Assembly (NCBI GenBank): GCA_948099385.1
Contig: CANUEZ040000180.1
Coordinates: forward strand, 3,817,501-3,881,500
Length of the DNA stretch: 64,000 bases
Origin: Fasciola hepatica
Lineage: Eukaryota; Platyhelminthes; Trematoda; Plagiorchiida; Fasciolidae
Direction: 5' to 3'
Position numbers and translations under genes: made by a program. This document shows, one piece after another, positions 36,720 to 48,149 of the stretch (position 1 is its first letter; the number at the start of each line of letters is the position of its first letter). The notes below the pieces were generated by a model. It searched no databases and had not been told where the DNA came from. It saw nothing but the letters and a program-made list of their open reading frames with translations.

Positions 36720-39577
36720 ATGAAAAATGCGGACTTCTTGTTATACGTCATCCGGAGCCATAGTAAAGCAAAACCTGCTAACTCCAGAGTTTGTTGTTCG
36801 TGCTCACGAAAGACAATTAAAAGGGGTTCGAATGGCTACAGAACCGGTTTGTGACGACTTTTCATCACAAGTGAAAAAAGTTACTGTGATGGGCATCAAG
36901 CATGTCCAGATACTGTCATTAGCTTAGGTTTGCATCTAGTTCTAACAGGGAAGAATATCAGCCGATTTATTGCGAGTTCGAACCGTCCTTCCATGGTCTT
37001 TACAAGTATCAACACTTTACTTACTAGAAAAGACAATTGGTACGCCGGATGGCGTATTGGAGTACTTGGTTACTCAAGTTATGCTACTCCAGCTGATCCT
37101 AATATACCTTCGAGACAAGATCAACCAGACCATTTGACCGAGCTTCTCGTATTATTCAAGGGAAAACACATCCACGATGATATTCAGCTGGGCACAACAG
37201 CTGTATCCGCATGCGAATGGGTTGGAGCTACATCAACACTGCAAATTGATCCTCGACTCGAACTATTTGACTAGTGGTGACCCAAAACTTTGTCGAATTT
37301 CTTCTTTCCTGACTTGTGTTCAACAGGATGCATTGATCAGCAACAGACGTCAACAATTTTGTCTTGTGCTAAAATGTAAGTTGCTTTCGTCCTTCATTGA
37401 ACTTGCACAGCAAGATGCACTGGAGAATATTCCGAACAGAATTTCTATTATCGGTATTAGCTCAACCTCTGCACTCAGGAAAATATTCTGTTGAGTATGC
37501 GAGATGTCGTATTAACAATGTTGGATGTTTTCTGACGGTAGGACTCTGGAGCTGATGGCAACTGCAAGTAATTTTTGTCCCAATAAAATGTTGTGTCGGA
37601 TTACCAAATCGATTGACGATGGAATTCTGGTTACAGCAGTTAAGGGATGTTTCTCTGTCATTGTTTTTCTCGGGGTAAAATTACGTAACAAAAATAAGTT
37701 ATTCAATCAACTCGGACTGAATGAATAGTAACTGGGTGATGTAATAATTATTGATTCGAAAGTCAGAAAACATCATTTATTGTCAGACAGAATAAACAGA
37801 AACGTAAATCATATTTTTGCGCTATTGCGTAGAAGTGACACTAGGAAATACCAATGTTGAACAGGCTAACCGAGCTTTGGAATATCACGATTGCTCTTTT
37901 TAGGTATTCCATGTAAAATACTCTAATTTCAATGATGAAGGAAAACTGGTTTGTTTTTCTTGATTTAGGAATTCAGGAGACTCATGGCTTTAATCTACCC
38001 AAAATTAGTTCGGTTTACTTCGATCTACCACCTTTTGCAGATGTTTGTGATATAAATTGACACTAGTAAAAACGTGAAACTCTGATCCATACTAGAAACC
38101 TTGATATTCTTTACTGTTTGGTATACAAACATTTTTGTCAAAAATGTGAGAACAAGATTAAAACATCATCTGAGGAGAGTTTGCCAACAGATAAAACAAT
38201 ACAGAATGTTTTATTTTCTTAATCACAGCTTCAAACAATCCCCATCCAAAGGTGAGCAGGTTTTGAAATTGCAAAGCGATTTTGTTTGCACTGCAAATTG
38301 TCTCACCTGTTTGCACCCAGCTAATTGATGATCCACTAACAAGACATTGCACGCATTTTTACATATCACTGAACATCAGTCCACGAGCGTAGGTCGCTTG
38401 AGTATCTGGGATGAGCTAGTGTGTTATAAAGGTGGCCGGTGCAGTTTAATCGTCTGGGAAACCCTTTGGCAAAGTAGTTGCGAACAGCGCAAATAGAAGT
38501 AGCCCAGAGGTCACTACCCACAGAATCAATCCTTATCAGGAAAAAAGCCAAAAAAACTGAGCGTTCTTTTCCGCAAGACACGTGTTTGCATTCATTTATC
38601 CGCATGTGAGTCTGTTTGTTCATCTCAGCACAATGTAAGCAACACTCAAAATTGCTTTGTTAATTATATTCCATTCTTGAAGCAGTCAACAAAATGAAAT
38701 GCCAGCCTGCAGATTCGGAGTGCAATTCTCGCCAGCGGTGTAGTAGACCTAAGCAATCGTTTTGAGTCTTCTCAACAAACGGACACAGCTATCAACGTTG
38801 AGCTTGGAGATGAGGACGATATGTCATATTGGAGCCAACGCATTGCTTTGTGCGGTGGCGTATGGTTAGATGTAATGCGACTAATACAGTCATCTTTATA
38901 TGGGGCTTTTGCAATTTATCTTCAGTCTTTTCTTCAATAAAACACCACCCTGATGTTTAAACAATATCCGAGTTAGGCTTGATATCTGCAAACAGCTCAA
39001 GATTCATTAGTCCTAAAATAACAGCGCAGAAATTGTTTAACCCATTCCGGCCGCATTCATCAATAAATAAGTTCTTCAGTGATAAACAGTCCAAGCTACT
39101 GACAATTTCCACCTGGGAATTCTTCACTCCCAGGGTTCCCTAGAAGGAATCCCAATAACTTGCACCACGACTGTTTCATTGTACGCAACACCAATAAAAA
39201 GAAAAGTATACATGCAACAACTGTTGTTCAGTTACCGGAATTTTCTAATTATTTTACGGAGATCTTATTCATCTGAGTCACGTTGATACCATTTCATATT
39301 CCTTGGCTGCTCTGCGAAAAGTAATTTCCCGACAAACTGACTCAAGTCGACTAGTATGCTGAAGTTGTTATTCACTTAAAGGAGTCTGAAAGATTTATTA
39401 GGAGTTTTTGTTCCTCTTTTATTTTTCAGCTGCAAGCAGAACTTTGATTGTCGATCTTTCTATTACAACAACGAGGCACAGAAATGCATGATTGCTCTAT
39501 ATGTTGACTCACGCCCGCCTCTAGACATGAAGTGTTTGCCAGGCAAATAGCATAGGTACGGTCGCCCAAACTGGTGA
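36720..39577 (+). pseudogene. Broken paralogue of the secreted lectin-like/PAN gene (exon remnants 36720-37375 and 39430-39577)
   Basis: Exon 1 remnant: from ATG 36720 the DNA aligns with the 5' part of the gene at 7580. It reads VCDDFSSQ, then after a one-base frame change in an A6 run (36874-36879) SYCDGHQAC, LVLTGKNIS, NTLLTRKDNWYAGWRIGV, a DQPDH stretch at the lectin-motif position and SACEWVGA. In-frame TAG (37272-37274) and TGA (37278-37280) follow. The remnant then continues to CAKAT and the donor AAAAT|GTAAGT (37376), the same splice position as in the intact gene. Exon 2 remnant: acceptor TTTATTTTTCAG ends at 39429, then CKQNFDCRSFYYNN and QKCMIALYVDS. An early TAG lies at 39548-39550, nine codons before the ancestral RPNW-stop (39575-39577). 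The first exon's signal peptide is no longer hydrophobic. The intron is 2054 bases against 630 in the intact copy. Retention of the intron shows DNA-level duplication. Confidence 0.75.
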
Positions 39578-40325
39578 CCCAACATGGATTATTCACAAAT
39601 TATAAAACAGGACGAGCAAGACTTTGATTACGCAGTCCATTTTGGAAAGCACTGCGTAAGAGCTACTTGCATCTTAGGGATCGTCAATGATCTCCAGCGA
39701 CATGTTGAATTCAATTCATTCAGAGTTAGGCCTTCAAAATGCTCCCGTTCATTTATATCTAAGATATACAACAACATGCCTTTATTGTTGAAATATATTT
39801 CTTATTTAGTGTCACACTTCGACACGTTTTTCCAGTTAGTCAAATAAACTCCCTCCCTCCCATTATTGACCGCTTTTAAAGCTGTTGTTCAGTATTCACA
39901 TTGGAAAATCAAAATATTCAAAATGGGCTCGTTGCATGTAGGAGATATCAATGCGTAGCAAGTGTTCTTCGACAGCAGTAGAACTTCTTTTGCAAATGAC
40001 TTGCATTTATGGGAATTACGGGGCATAGCAAAAGTACAATACCGCTAACGGGAATCCCATCGGGAACATTTCATTTACTGGCGGATGCACGTCAACCTGA
40101 GACATTGCGTTACCGCTAATTGAGTGTGAATTAGGCCAATAATGCATTTTACGAATATATTTAGATATCCATTGGAGCACGCTCAGCCATATCCTGTTCT
40201 TATCAAAGAAAAGTGAACGAAAGGGCTAGTGCAGCGAAAAAATCTGGGTCAGCTGTTGCGCGGGGCTGGAATAATGGATATTGTACCATGGGATTTTCAC
40301 TTTGGTTATTCCCACCGGACTGACC

Positions 40326-40412
40326 GTGCCCCGGTAGCTCAGGTAGTGGAGCATCTGCCCGATAAGCGGAATGTCGCTTGTCCCGTCGAGCTCTCGGAGT
40401 TGGGCTACTGTG
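40326..40412 (+). repeat. tRNA-derived SINE-like unit (tRNA-Ile-like, GAT anticodon position)
   Basis: GCCCCGG (40328-40334) is followed by TA and a perfect D-arm GCTC-AGGTAGTG-GAGC, then an anticodon arm TCTGC-CCGATAA-GCGGA with GAT in the anticodon position. The A-box TAGCTCAGGTAGTGGAGC is well kept. The T-arm/B-box (GTCCCGTCGAGCTC) is degraded and the 3' acceptor strand does not pair, so this is not an active tRNA gene. It is best read as the head of a SINE. Confidence 0.55.
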
Positions 40413-42007
40413 TGCAAAAGTACAAACGGATCTACTTTTATCTACAAGAGTTGAATTTGTTTCTAGGAAGTTCGCTGTTTTTGATTCTCAAAATGTGTAA
40501 GTCAATATTCCAGACTTGGTGTGAGCAAAGCATAATTCAGAGCAGTTCCTCCGCCTGCCGATTATTTACGAGAGTTTTCAAAATATAAGATAGGTTTTTT
40601 ATGTCTCGCATGGATATGTAATACTAAGTGCAAGTTCAAGTATACAGTTACATTGCCCAGAAAACATTACTTGAACCTGCCTTGGAAGTCACGGTTCCAA
40701 TCTGCAACCCGAAGGCATAGGATTCAGTCCTTATATTTTTTTCTGGGAGAAGATTTGCCTGCTAGGGCGGACAAATTTTGCAGAACAGATCCATTATGCA
40801 TTTAGTTTACACTAAAGAACTGAATAAATTTATTCTCTACTTTACCATTATTTCTTTCATGTGACAGACAGTCGCCAACATCCTCGGATGGCATGAGAGC
40901 TCTGCATGAATTGAAACCAACATGGAAGTTTACCGTGACAAGGAAAGTACACATTTTTTACAAAACATAGGGTAGCTAATGTAGTAAGTCAATTAGCAAG
41001 TTCTGACCAGTTATTTATCAATCCAAACATGACCACCTACTACGTACGGTGATTTCAGAAAAATTTAGGCTACATGACTGTTCTGCTTTTGGAGAAGCTT
41101 TCACTTCGCCAACTTTTGTTGTCAAATCAAATAAAAATAAACCATAATTGTTATTGGAGAACCAAGATTAGAGGTTTCCACAGTGACACAGTGCAGCTGC
41201 ACATCACTGACTATAAAAAGTCAAGAGACGACTTCGTTTGAAAGTTTCTTTACGTAAACAAGTAGGGGAAACATTTTAGTAAAATATGAAGACAGTCCAA
41301 AAAAAGTTTTCCCTTTCCCATGTAGTAAACGACTATCGTAAAAATACTGGAAGACCTAGGTTTGTTTAATTGTGAAACGATTACTGGCGGGGTAAAATGA
41401 AAACCTCCGCCAGGTGAATTTTGAAGTAAAGTTTACGGTGGATTAAACGACAAAACTGACGCATCATGTGGAGCACTAAATGTATCATAATTTATTTCTG
41501 TAGGAACTCTATTGCACAAAAAGAGAACTTCATGCACAATTTGTATAAAACATAACAGTTAAATCTTTGTTAAGTTGCCCAACTGTGTCCCTGTCAAATT
41601 AAACCCCTTGATGACAGAATTTGGAATGTCCACTGAGGTGATGAATAATGCTTCACAGAAGTCGATTCAAAGCTGCTTCGATTTCCATTTTTTCTCATCG
41701 ATCATCATCGAATGTTCAGATTTTACTATCGATTCAGCTATCGATGAATAAGGCAATCAATAACAAAGCTGCTGCGCATGAGTGTACGAGAAAATTTCGT
41801 TTATCTCTGTGTGTGATAACGGCTGCTTCCAACGGCATAAACCCAGAGATAAGGATCAGTATAGATAGTCTATATTGAAACGTTTGACCTTATTGGACCC
41901 CATGATTTGGTTCGAGAATTGATTTATCGATTGGTGGTCTGCATCGACAATCAGTCGCTTGAACCAGTTTATAGAGTTTGTCTCAATATGTATTTTTATA
42001 CTTTCAG

Positions 42008-42687
42008 TATTAATTGTTCACTAGTACAGCTCCGGAGCGATGAAGTTATCAGTTCTATCTGGTCTGATTTTGCTATGTTCAGTTCAAAATGAGCTCAGTG
42101 CTTCTCCTTATGAAGGTGAGTAATTAATTATTATAAAGTCTGTTTTACCTCACTCATAAAATTCCAGTTACTAAACACCGTACTATAACAGTGTGCAGTG
42201 TCGAAGCCATTTTTTAGCGATTGGTATTGTCGAACGAAGGCTAATAAGCTTATACTCACTTCTTTGGCATTTCGCATAAGATAACCTATGTTAGCAACAT
42301 GGATGATTGATCTTTAGAGATAAGATATCATATATCTAACTTGCAACTCCCAAAATGTCTTACATTATATATATTAAATATGACTGTTACCACCGTAACC
42401 AAGCTTACGGCTGTTGCAACTTTCCGTAGCTGATGAAGAATTTCAACTACCCCGAGAATCTGGAAACAGTATGTCTTTTCCCATTACTGCGCACAATATC
42501 TTTTCTTTCATTGTCTTCGCCGTATTACTGAAGGCAAATGGAAACGTTTGTATTGCTTATTTCACGTAGGGTTCAGCGGATGCAGATTTCATTCACACTT
42601 TCAGTTATTCCAGCTGAACAATTTCACTTGATGCTGAAAAATCAATGGTTTGAATTAACCATGATACACGATTGCACTCACTCATAA
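42008..42687 (+). CDS. Candidate small secreted peptide gene with a micro-exon (exons 42008-42115, 42430-42468, 42605-42687)
   Basis: An acceptor (TTTATACTTTCAG) ends at 42007, then a short leader and ATG 42040. Exon 1 encodes a signal peptide (MKLSVLSGLILLCSV, then QNELSA) and ends GAAG|GTGAGT in phase 1. The second exon is 39 bases (acceptor CAACTTTCCGTAG, donor AACA|GTATGT), phase 1 on both sides, and reads ADEEFQLPRESGN. The third, after TTCACACTTTCAG, continues in phase as IIPAEQFHLMLKNQWFEL and stops at TAA 42685-42687, giving about 66 residues. An acceptor just before the start codon suits a 5' untranslated exon or spliced-leader addition, both common in flatworms. A signal-peptide exon followed by a tiny symmetric exon is the plan of fluke micro-exon genes (MEGs). 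The last exon is least certain: an alternative acceptor at 42569 keeps the same frame, and 42166-42230 could be an alternative terminal exon. Confidence 0.42.
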
Positions 42688-43875
42688 ATGAGCTACTGTA
42701 TTGAGGGATGCTGTAATGTTTATGCATTCATCGCGCCAGAATCTAATAGTCGAATCGTAGTCGTGCCAGCTTGTTTCGCCATTCTCTTGCTTGCTACCAC
42801 AAAAAACTATCTTGGAAATCATTGGTCCATGGATTGAGGATCTATGGTTAGAACTGTGTTCTACATTTCATAGTTTAATGGGCCCCAATAGCTACTGGTA
42901 GTCTGTCGTCTACAGCTTTATTATAAAAAAGGAAGATTAGGCAGGGTATAAGACGGATCCATCAAGAAAAAGGTGTTTGGCTTTTCTGTTGTTTTGTGAA
43001 CTAATACCGTCATACTTCAAATACGCAATAGGAACTACGTCAGCGGTCTACTCAGAATGACAAGCAGAACCTACAACCAGGACGGAAGACTTACTTGACG
43101 GGCAGCAAATACTCGTTATCTTTAACTATGCATTCACGGATGAATGGGAAACAATTTATACTGAGTGAGAAAAACTTTTTTCGAGGTAGACAGGTCTCTT
43201 CTAACTTTCCACTTCTGAGCTCCCGACTTCTGGTAATACTGACAGAACATTAGTCGGAAAGCCTCATGATGTCATAGCCAACTGTCCATGTACTAGCCTC
43301 ATTGGATGGAACAGACGATTCATTTTCCCTCTAAAATCAGTCTTTATCTGTTGCTTCATATCCATTTACTTGCTCTTTTGGTACCCAGATGGGTGAAATT
43401 ATGATAAAATTCCATAGAAAATGACAACAACTCATATCTAGCCATGTCAATACAAGGCAAAATTTCGAGCCACTGAGCATGCAAGGCGGCTACACATAGC
43501 CAGTAGCGGACTTCGGATTGACCTGATAACAGCATGGTAGAAAGTTCGAACAACTCTGTCCCCACAGGTTCCCCTTCGTTCGTCACTGTTTTCCACTCTG
43601 TTCTTTCCCCTTCTCGGTACTCGCAAAGAGAACCCAAAATTCACAGAAATCGTGCGGAGATAGTTAGTTCCCAGCAGGTTGCAAATGCTCTGATTTGTTG
43701 CAGGCACATCCGCATTCTCAGCATTTTACCCTTGTATACTTGGAAGCAGAAAATAAAATAAAAAAATAGTGCGTTGAGTCTTCTTATCTTAAACGTGTTT
43801 AGTGCAATCAAAAGAAAGTGAATATACCAGTATCGTTCTTTTATTGAATAGGGTTGGTGTTTTCGTAAATATGCA

Positions 43876-43901
43876 ATATATATATATATATATATATATA
43901 T
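43876..43901. repeat. (TA)n microsatellite
   Basis: Uninterrupted AT dinucleotides just upstream of a polypyrimidine-AG acceptor at 43925. Confidence 0.9.
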
Positions 43902-43925
43902 CCAAGTAGTTGCTTTCATTCTCAG

Positions 43926-44285
43926 CAAAGACATTCATTTATAAGGCTTGTGAATGGTAGCGCCGACCAGAAGAATTCAAGCGGAGAGGATCATCTGCTC
44001 AAACTCCAAATGGACAAACTGAATTGCTTTTGGCAAATTCATGCGACTAGTACAACTTCAGAAACGAATGAACAAGGTAGTGATAGATACTCATTAGTGA
44101 TGGGTGGCAATAACCGCAAAACTTGTCGTGTGTTTCCAAGATCCTTTGCACACCCATCTATAGATACTACTTACGTCAAACAATTGCTTTCTGCCCTATT
44201 TGGGGACACGTCTGCCTACGTTCAGCATCCCCACATGGTAACTTACTACCATTTTACCAGATATACACCACGCTCTGTGATCTGA
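43926..44285 (+). CDS. Candidate 3' exon of unknown product
   Basis: After GCTTTCATTCTCAG the frame is open in phase 0 for 119 residues to a TGA at 44283-44285. It begins QRHSFIRLVNGSADQ and includes KLNCFWQIHATSTT and RYSLVMGGNNRK. The composition looks like protein but no domain is recognised, and no upstream exon with a matching phase-0 end was established. The length without a stop is the main argument. Confidence 0.25.
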   Translation, partial: QRHSFIRLVNGSADQKNSSGEDHLLKLQMDKLNCFWQIHATSTTSETNEQGSDRYSLVMGGNNRKTCRVFPRSFAHPSIDTTYVKQLLSALFGDTSAYVQHPHMVTYYHFTRYTPRSVI

Positions 44286-44299
44286 TACTTATAACAGTA

Positions 44300-46241
44300 C
44301 TTTTTAGTGTGCAATCACTGGATCCTCCGTATTTCTCCTACCACTCAATACAGTAATTTTGGCGGGTATTCACTGAGCAAAAGCAATAAAAGGGGTCGCA
44401 ACTAGGTGCGGAAAATGAAAAATATATGACCAGTTTTTGTCCGGGCGAGTGACACCTATCTATGCATTGTTTACACGGACTGTGTTCTGAAAGTACACAA
44501 CAACTCAACGTGGTTTGATTCCGGTCAGATATTCAAACCATCAGTGACGCGATCAGCAGTGGGATTTCGGTGCATTAGTAAATGCCAGAAATGTTCACTT
44601 AGGATGCATAATTTTCTAGTTCAGTTAATCGTCGACCTCTTATAAATAGGAACGTCACTGATTTCCAATTGTTCAATGATGAGTAAGGTAATGACACGTA
44701 CTATTTACTATGAACTTAGTGGCGAGGCAACAGATGATCACCTATGCTCACGATTCGCCAAACTCCGATCCTGAAGAGCAATGGGTCAAATGTAGCACGA
44801 CGAAAAACATTGGTCTTTATTCGACAGCGTGACCGGATACATGACTTTCCTCGGTTCAATAGTCAACAAACTTTGTTTATCTTCTTTTGAATATTTTATT
44901 AATTCTCATGCCATTGAATTAGAGTCATAACTACCGATACAGATATATGCCTAAATTCGTCAGAATACTTACAAAATCCTAACTCATGAAATCAAACAAG
45001 AACTCAGTACTGATGGGCTTTCGTACACGTCGAAAACTAAGCAAATGAATCTAAAATCCCTTTTTAGTCAAACATCGGCAATAAAGAGTGACTGAGTTGT
45101 CGGTGAACACCACTCAGGTATTATTCAGCCACAGCGTTCTTTTCTAAGCCCAGGACCATGAACAAGATTTGGATTGCAGTGAGCACAGAAAATAATATTC
45201 CTAAGAGTCTAAATTAGGCATTATTTCAGGCAATAAGTCCTATGAAACTTTCGTAAATCGTTATCAGGTAGTTTGTGTTTAGTTAGAGGTTACGGGTTAT
45301 GGATTGGTCGAGGCGGAAGCAGGACTCGAACCAGAGAAGGAAGGAATGAAAGCCTATCGCAATGACTGTTTGACTCACCGTCGTTGTTAATATACCGATA
45401 TTGTGTAACAGTATAATGTAGTAAAAAATCTTAGAAAAACCAGGAAACCACCACACATGCCTAACAAAAACAGAGAAACACACCCGTTTACAACAAATGT
45501 AAATAACCTGGAGGACCGGATGACCACTGACTGCATTCATCGCTTGCCAACTGCCCACTGTGGTATTGCATAGTCATTATTTTTTCTGTTTGAGTCCAAT
45601 TCATTAGATGATGCTCAAACACTAGATGGTTCGAAATAGGGAACTTTGTAGATCATTCATTCGTTCCTTTTTACCGTACACAATCTCACTATTAACCGTG
45701 AGCACCAGAATATGCGACACATCGAACAGCAGAAATTTGCACAGAGTATTCTGTTTCCTACAAACATCTTCCGAGGAGCCACTCGTGTTTTCCTAGACCA
45801 TTTCCTTTACCGGCAGAGTCTAACCTAAACCGGCCCAATGTTTCATCCTGATTGAATAACTTGGTGTATTTTCCCTAAGGCCAACTTTTGTTGCCGTGGA
45901 ATAGCATGTTTCTGATTTGGCATCAGTTTTGATAATAGCAACTATAACATAACCACACAGCCTTTTCAAACCTTGCCTGATTTAGCTTTTCTTGGATTGG
46001 ATTGTTTTGCGGAAAAAAATCCATTATAGCTTCAGATCCTGCTTCGAATGGATTGAGGACTGTAACCACCGTAGTGAAAGCTTGTTGCCAGAAACAAAGC
46101 GATCGTCCAAATTAAACCAAGTCGCACAAAATCGGAGGTGCTATGCCTGGAGACTTTGTGGAGAAACGGGAAAATCGTGATATAAGTTTTGAATGTTTAA
46201 CTCTCTAAAGGACAGGCTGCTTGGAATAATGGTTTTCAAAA
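44300..46241. other. Mostly empty stretch with a possible tRNA-like unit
   Basis: No gene is supported. The minus strand carries an exact pol III B-box GGTTCGAGTCC (reverse of 45322-45332), preceded about 45 bases upstream by GGTGAGTCAAACAG, which could be a worn A-box. This may be a SINE head. A minus-strand hydrophobic open frame (45283-45558) overlaps it, and the two readings compete. Confidence 0.3.
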
Positions 46242-46472
46242 TCAATCATTCACAGACAGAAACCGACAACATCGATGACCACTGAGGAGATGGTATTGCT
46301 CCAAAATAATTTCTCCGTGGCTCTGTGCTCGGCCCGTTACCAAAAATGCAACAAGTGCGTAGGAATACGGTATTGCAGACCGACTCACTAACACACCAGT
46401 TGCCACAAAAAAACTTGGCATAAATTGAATGAAGTCAATCTTTCTTAGATCCCATAGTCGTTTAGACATTTT
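46242..46472 (-). CDS. Weak candidate exon with a hydrophobic segment
   Basis: On the minus strand, after GACAACTCAG the phase-0 frame reads KMSKRLWDLRKIDFIQF, then a hydrophobic stretch (PYSYALVAFLV) and continues open to the end near 46242. No good donor is visible and no family is recognised. It lies between the duplicated segment at 47.7-48.1 kb and the decayed membrane-protein 3' end at 32.2 kb, so it could be an exon of that minus-strand gene. Confidence 0.2.
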   Translation of the reverse strand, partial: KMSKRLWDLRKIDFIQFMPSFFVATGVLVSRSAIPYSYALVAFLVTGRAQSHGEIILEQYHLLSGHRCCRFLSVND

Positions 46473-47559
46473 CTGAGTTGTCATTAATTAAAAGTTCATT
46501 TATATAGGGAAGTAGCCGTGGTTTCCCATTGCTTTTTGCTTACAGAACAAAAAAGACATAATTTTCATTCTACTTGGTAATTATTTTTACCACGATATAT
46601 AGAACTTTGAACGAACAAAGAAAAGTCCATCTGTTTTCTTTTAAACAGCCACTAAATTGAGAGAGTTCGAGAGAGAAATTTATTACCTGCGTTATGGTTG
46701 GACAAAAAAATGTTTGAAACCCATTGGCAAGCTTTAGGTGTATCTGGAAATTGCCCACCAAATGTTGCAGTTTTGTCTCCCTCTATTGAGGTGAACATGC
46801 ACTCTTTTCTTTTTGTTTCACCCCTTTTGGTAGTTGTCCATATTTTGCCCTGTTGATGTTTTTTACACTACTTTTATTAAAAAACGCAATGCCCGCAGAA
46901 AATCAACAACGTAACCAAATTAACCAGGTTTTTTCAATTACACATTTTAAACTATATTACGGTGAATTCTACAGCGATCAGAATAGAAAAAAATATATAA
47001 ATGCCGGGCAGGTTTTGCTCAGGCTGGTCAGGAAACAGTGCCAACGATAAAAGTACGGCTACGTTGGTTTTTCTGAATCCAGAACAGTCTCTTATTTTCG
47101 CAGCTCAGATCAAATAGGCCTGTATGTTTCCAATGTTTCTACATATATCGAAGTCATCCATAGATAAAAACAGCGAGTCCCACGAAGGTGGAAATACAGT
47201 GTTTGCAACATTGGCCTTCCAAAATAGTCATGCCGTCTTGATATTAGTTTTAAGAAAAGGCCCTATTGAGATTGACAGGTGACCTTGTATTTGTTTGTCG
47301 GTGCAAGGAGGCTGCAAAGGAATGACTCAGAAGTTACAAGTTCACATTTCTTTTTTCATGACGCCGGGTAGAGGAAACAATAGTCTGGAAGATTTTATAC
47401 GAAATGATAAATCATATTTCATTTTCAGCTGATTAAGCAGAAGTCTTCATTTTGGCGAAATTTGGTGCTCCGGTTTAGTAGATTGCGGTTCCACATAGCC
47501 GAAACTTTGACTGAAATGAAGCTGTTGTCTTAAGTTTCGTCCAAGCCGTGTTCCGTCTT

Positions 47560-48010
47560 GCTTGATTGTAGTATTCATCTAATTATTTGGAATTCTGATC
47601 TGTAACTATCAGTATAGTAACAATTTTGGTCACGTGTTAGTTAAATCCTTTTTGAACTGATGGGCCCACCGAGGCTCAACATTCTAGTTATAACAATGCG
47701 CTTTACGACCTGATAATTTTAAATTTTACCAGCTAACAAATAGGCGTTGCATGTGGAGTTGTAAAGTAACCGACGTTACCGTTGCCATGACGAGTTTTCC
47801 TCGAGGCTTGTTTACTACCGCAACACTAGTCACTTTTCTATTTGCTTTGTAGAGTGCTTCATCACAAAAATGCACAATAGGATGCAAGCCAAGGGAGACG
47901 AAATGTAACTTGTGATCGGAATTGTCTCCGATCAAGGAATTCTCGTGGGGATATCTTAGGTGCTCATGTTGCTCGCCTGAGATTGCGCATAATACGCTTA
48001 CCTCAATGCC
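47560..48010. repeat. Duplicated segment, copy 1 (partner at 55640-56020)
   Basis: Words shared in order with 55640-56020 include GAATTCTG.TCTG, AGT.ACAA..TGG.CACGTG, AAGTA.CCGA, GCCATG..GAGTTTTC, CTCGAGGCT.GT, AAGCCAAGG.AGACAA and GATCGAAG-like text. Both copies have the same orientation. The alignment is by eye and diverged, so the exact edges are uncertain. On the minus strand copy 1 lies inside the open frame 47726-48136. Confidence 0.55.
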
Positions 48011-48136
48011 GAAGAAAGGTCGATTAGGTTTGAGTATCCGCCTTACGGTATAGACATACTCTGGCATGGCTTGTTTAAACTGGCCCTCGGGGCTTCTTGA
48101 TTCGTAACGGAAGAAAACCCTCTTGACACTTATTAG
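47726..48136 (-). CDS. Candidate exon, 136-residue open frame in a duplicated segment
   Basis: After TTGACAATTATAG the minus strand is open in phase 0 for 136 codons to a stop at 47726. The beginning looks like real protein (SVKRVFFRYESRSPEGQF, EYVYTVRRILKPNRPFFG). A strong internal donor (ATTGAG|GTAAGC, about 48001) suggests that the true exon may end after FFGIE. The downstream half corresponds to the duplicated segment shared with 55.6-56.0 kb, where the frame is broken by several stops. No family is recognised. Confidence 0.3.
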   Translation of the reverse strand, partial: LISVKRVFFRYESRSPEGQFKQAMPEYVYTVRRILKPNRPFFGIEVSVLCAISGEQHEHLRYPHENSLIGDNSDHKLHFVSLGLHPIVHFCDEALYKANRKVTSVAVVNKPRGKLVMATVTSVTLQLHMQRLFVSW

Positions 48137-48149
48137 CTATAATTGTCAA

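Noticed and set aside
42430..42468. CTGATGA...GAAAC as a possible hammerhead ribozyme core
   Set aside because: The intervening bases do not form stem II and no helix I/III pairing is visible; the micro-exon reading explains the segment better.
45283..45558. Hydrophobic minus-strand frame of 91 codons suggesting a membrane exon
   Set aside because: Its end overlaps an exact pol III B-box, it has no clear splice sites, and no matching copy was seen elsewhere in the window.
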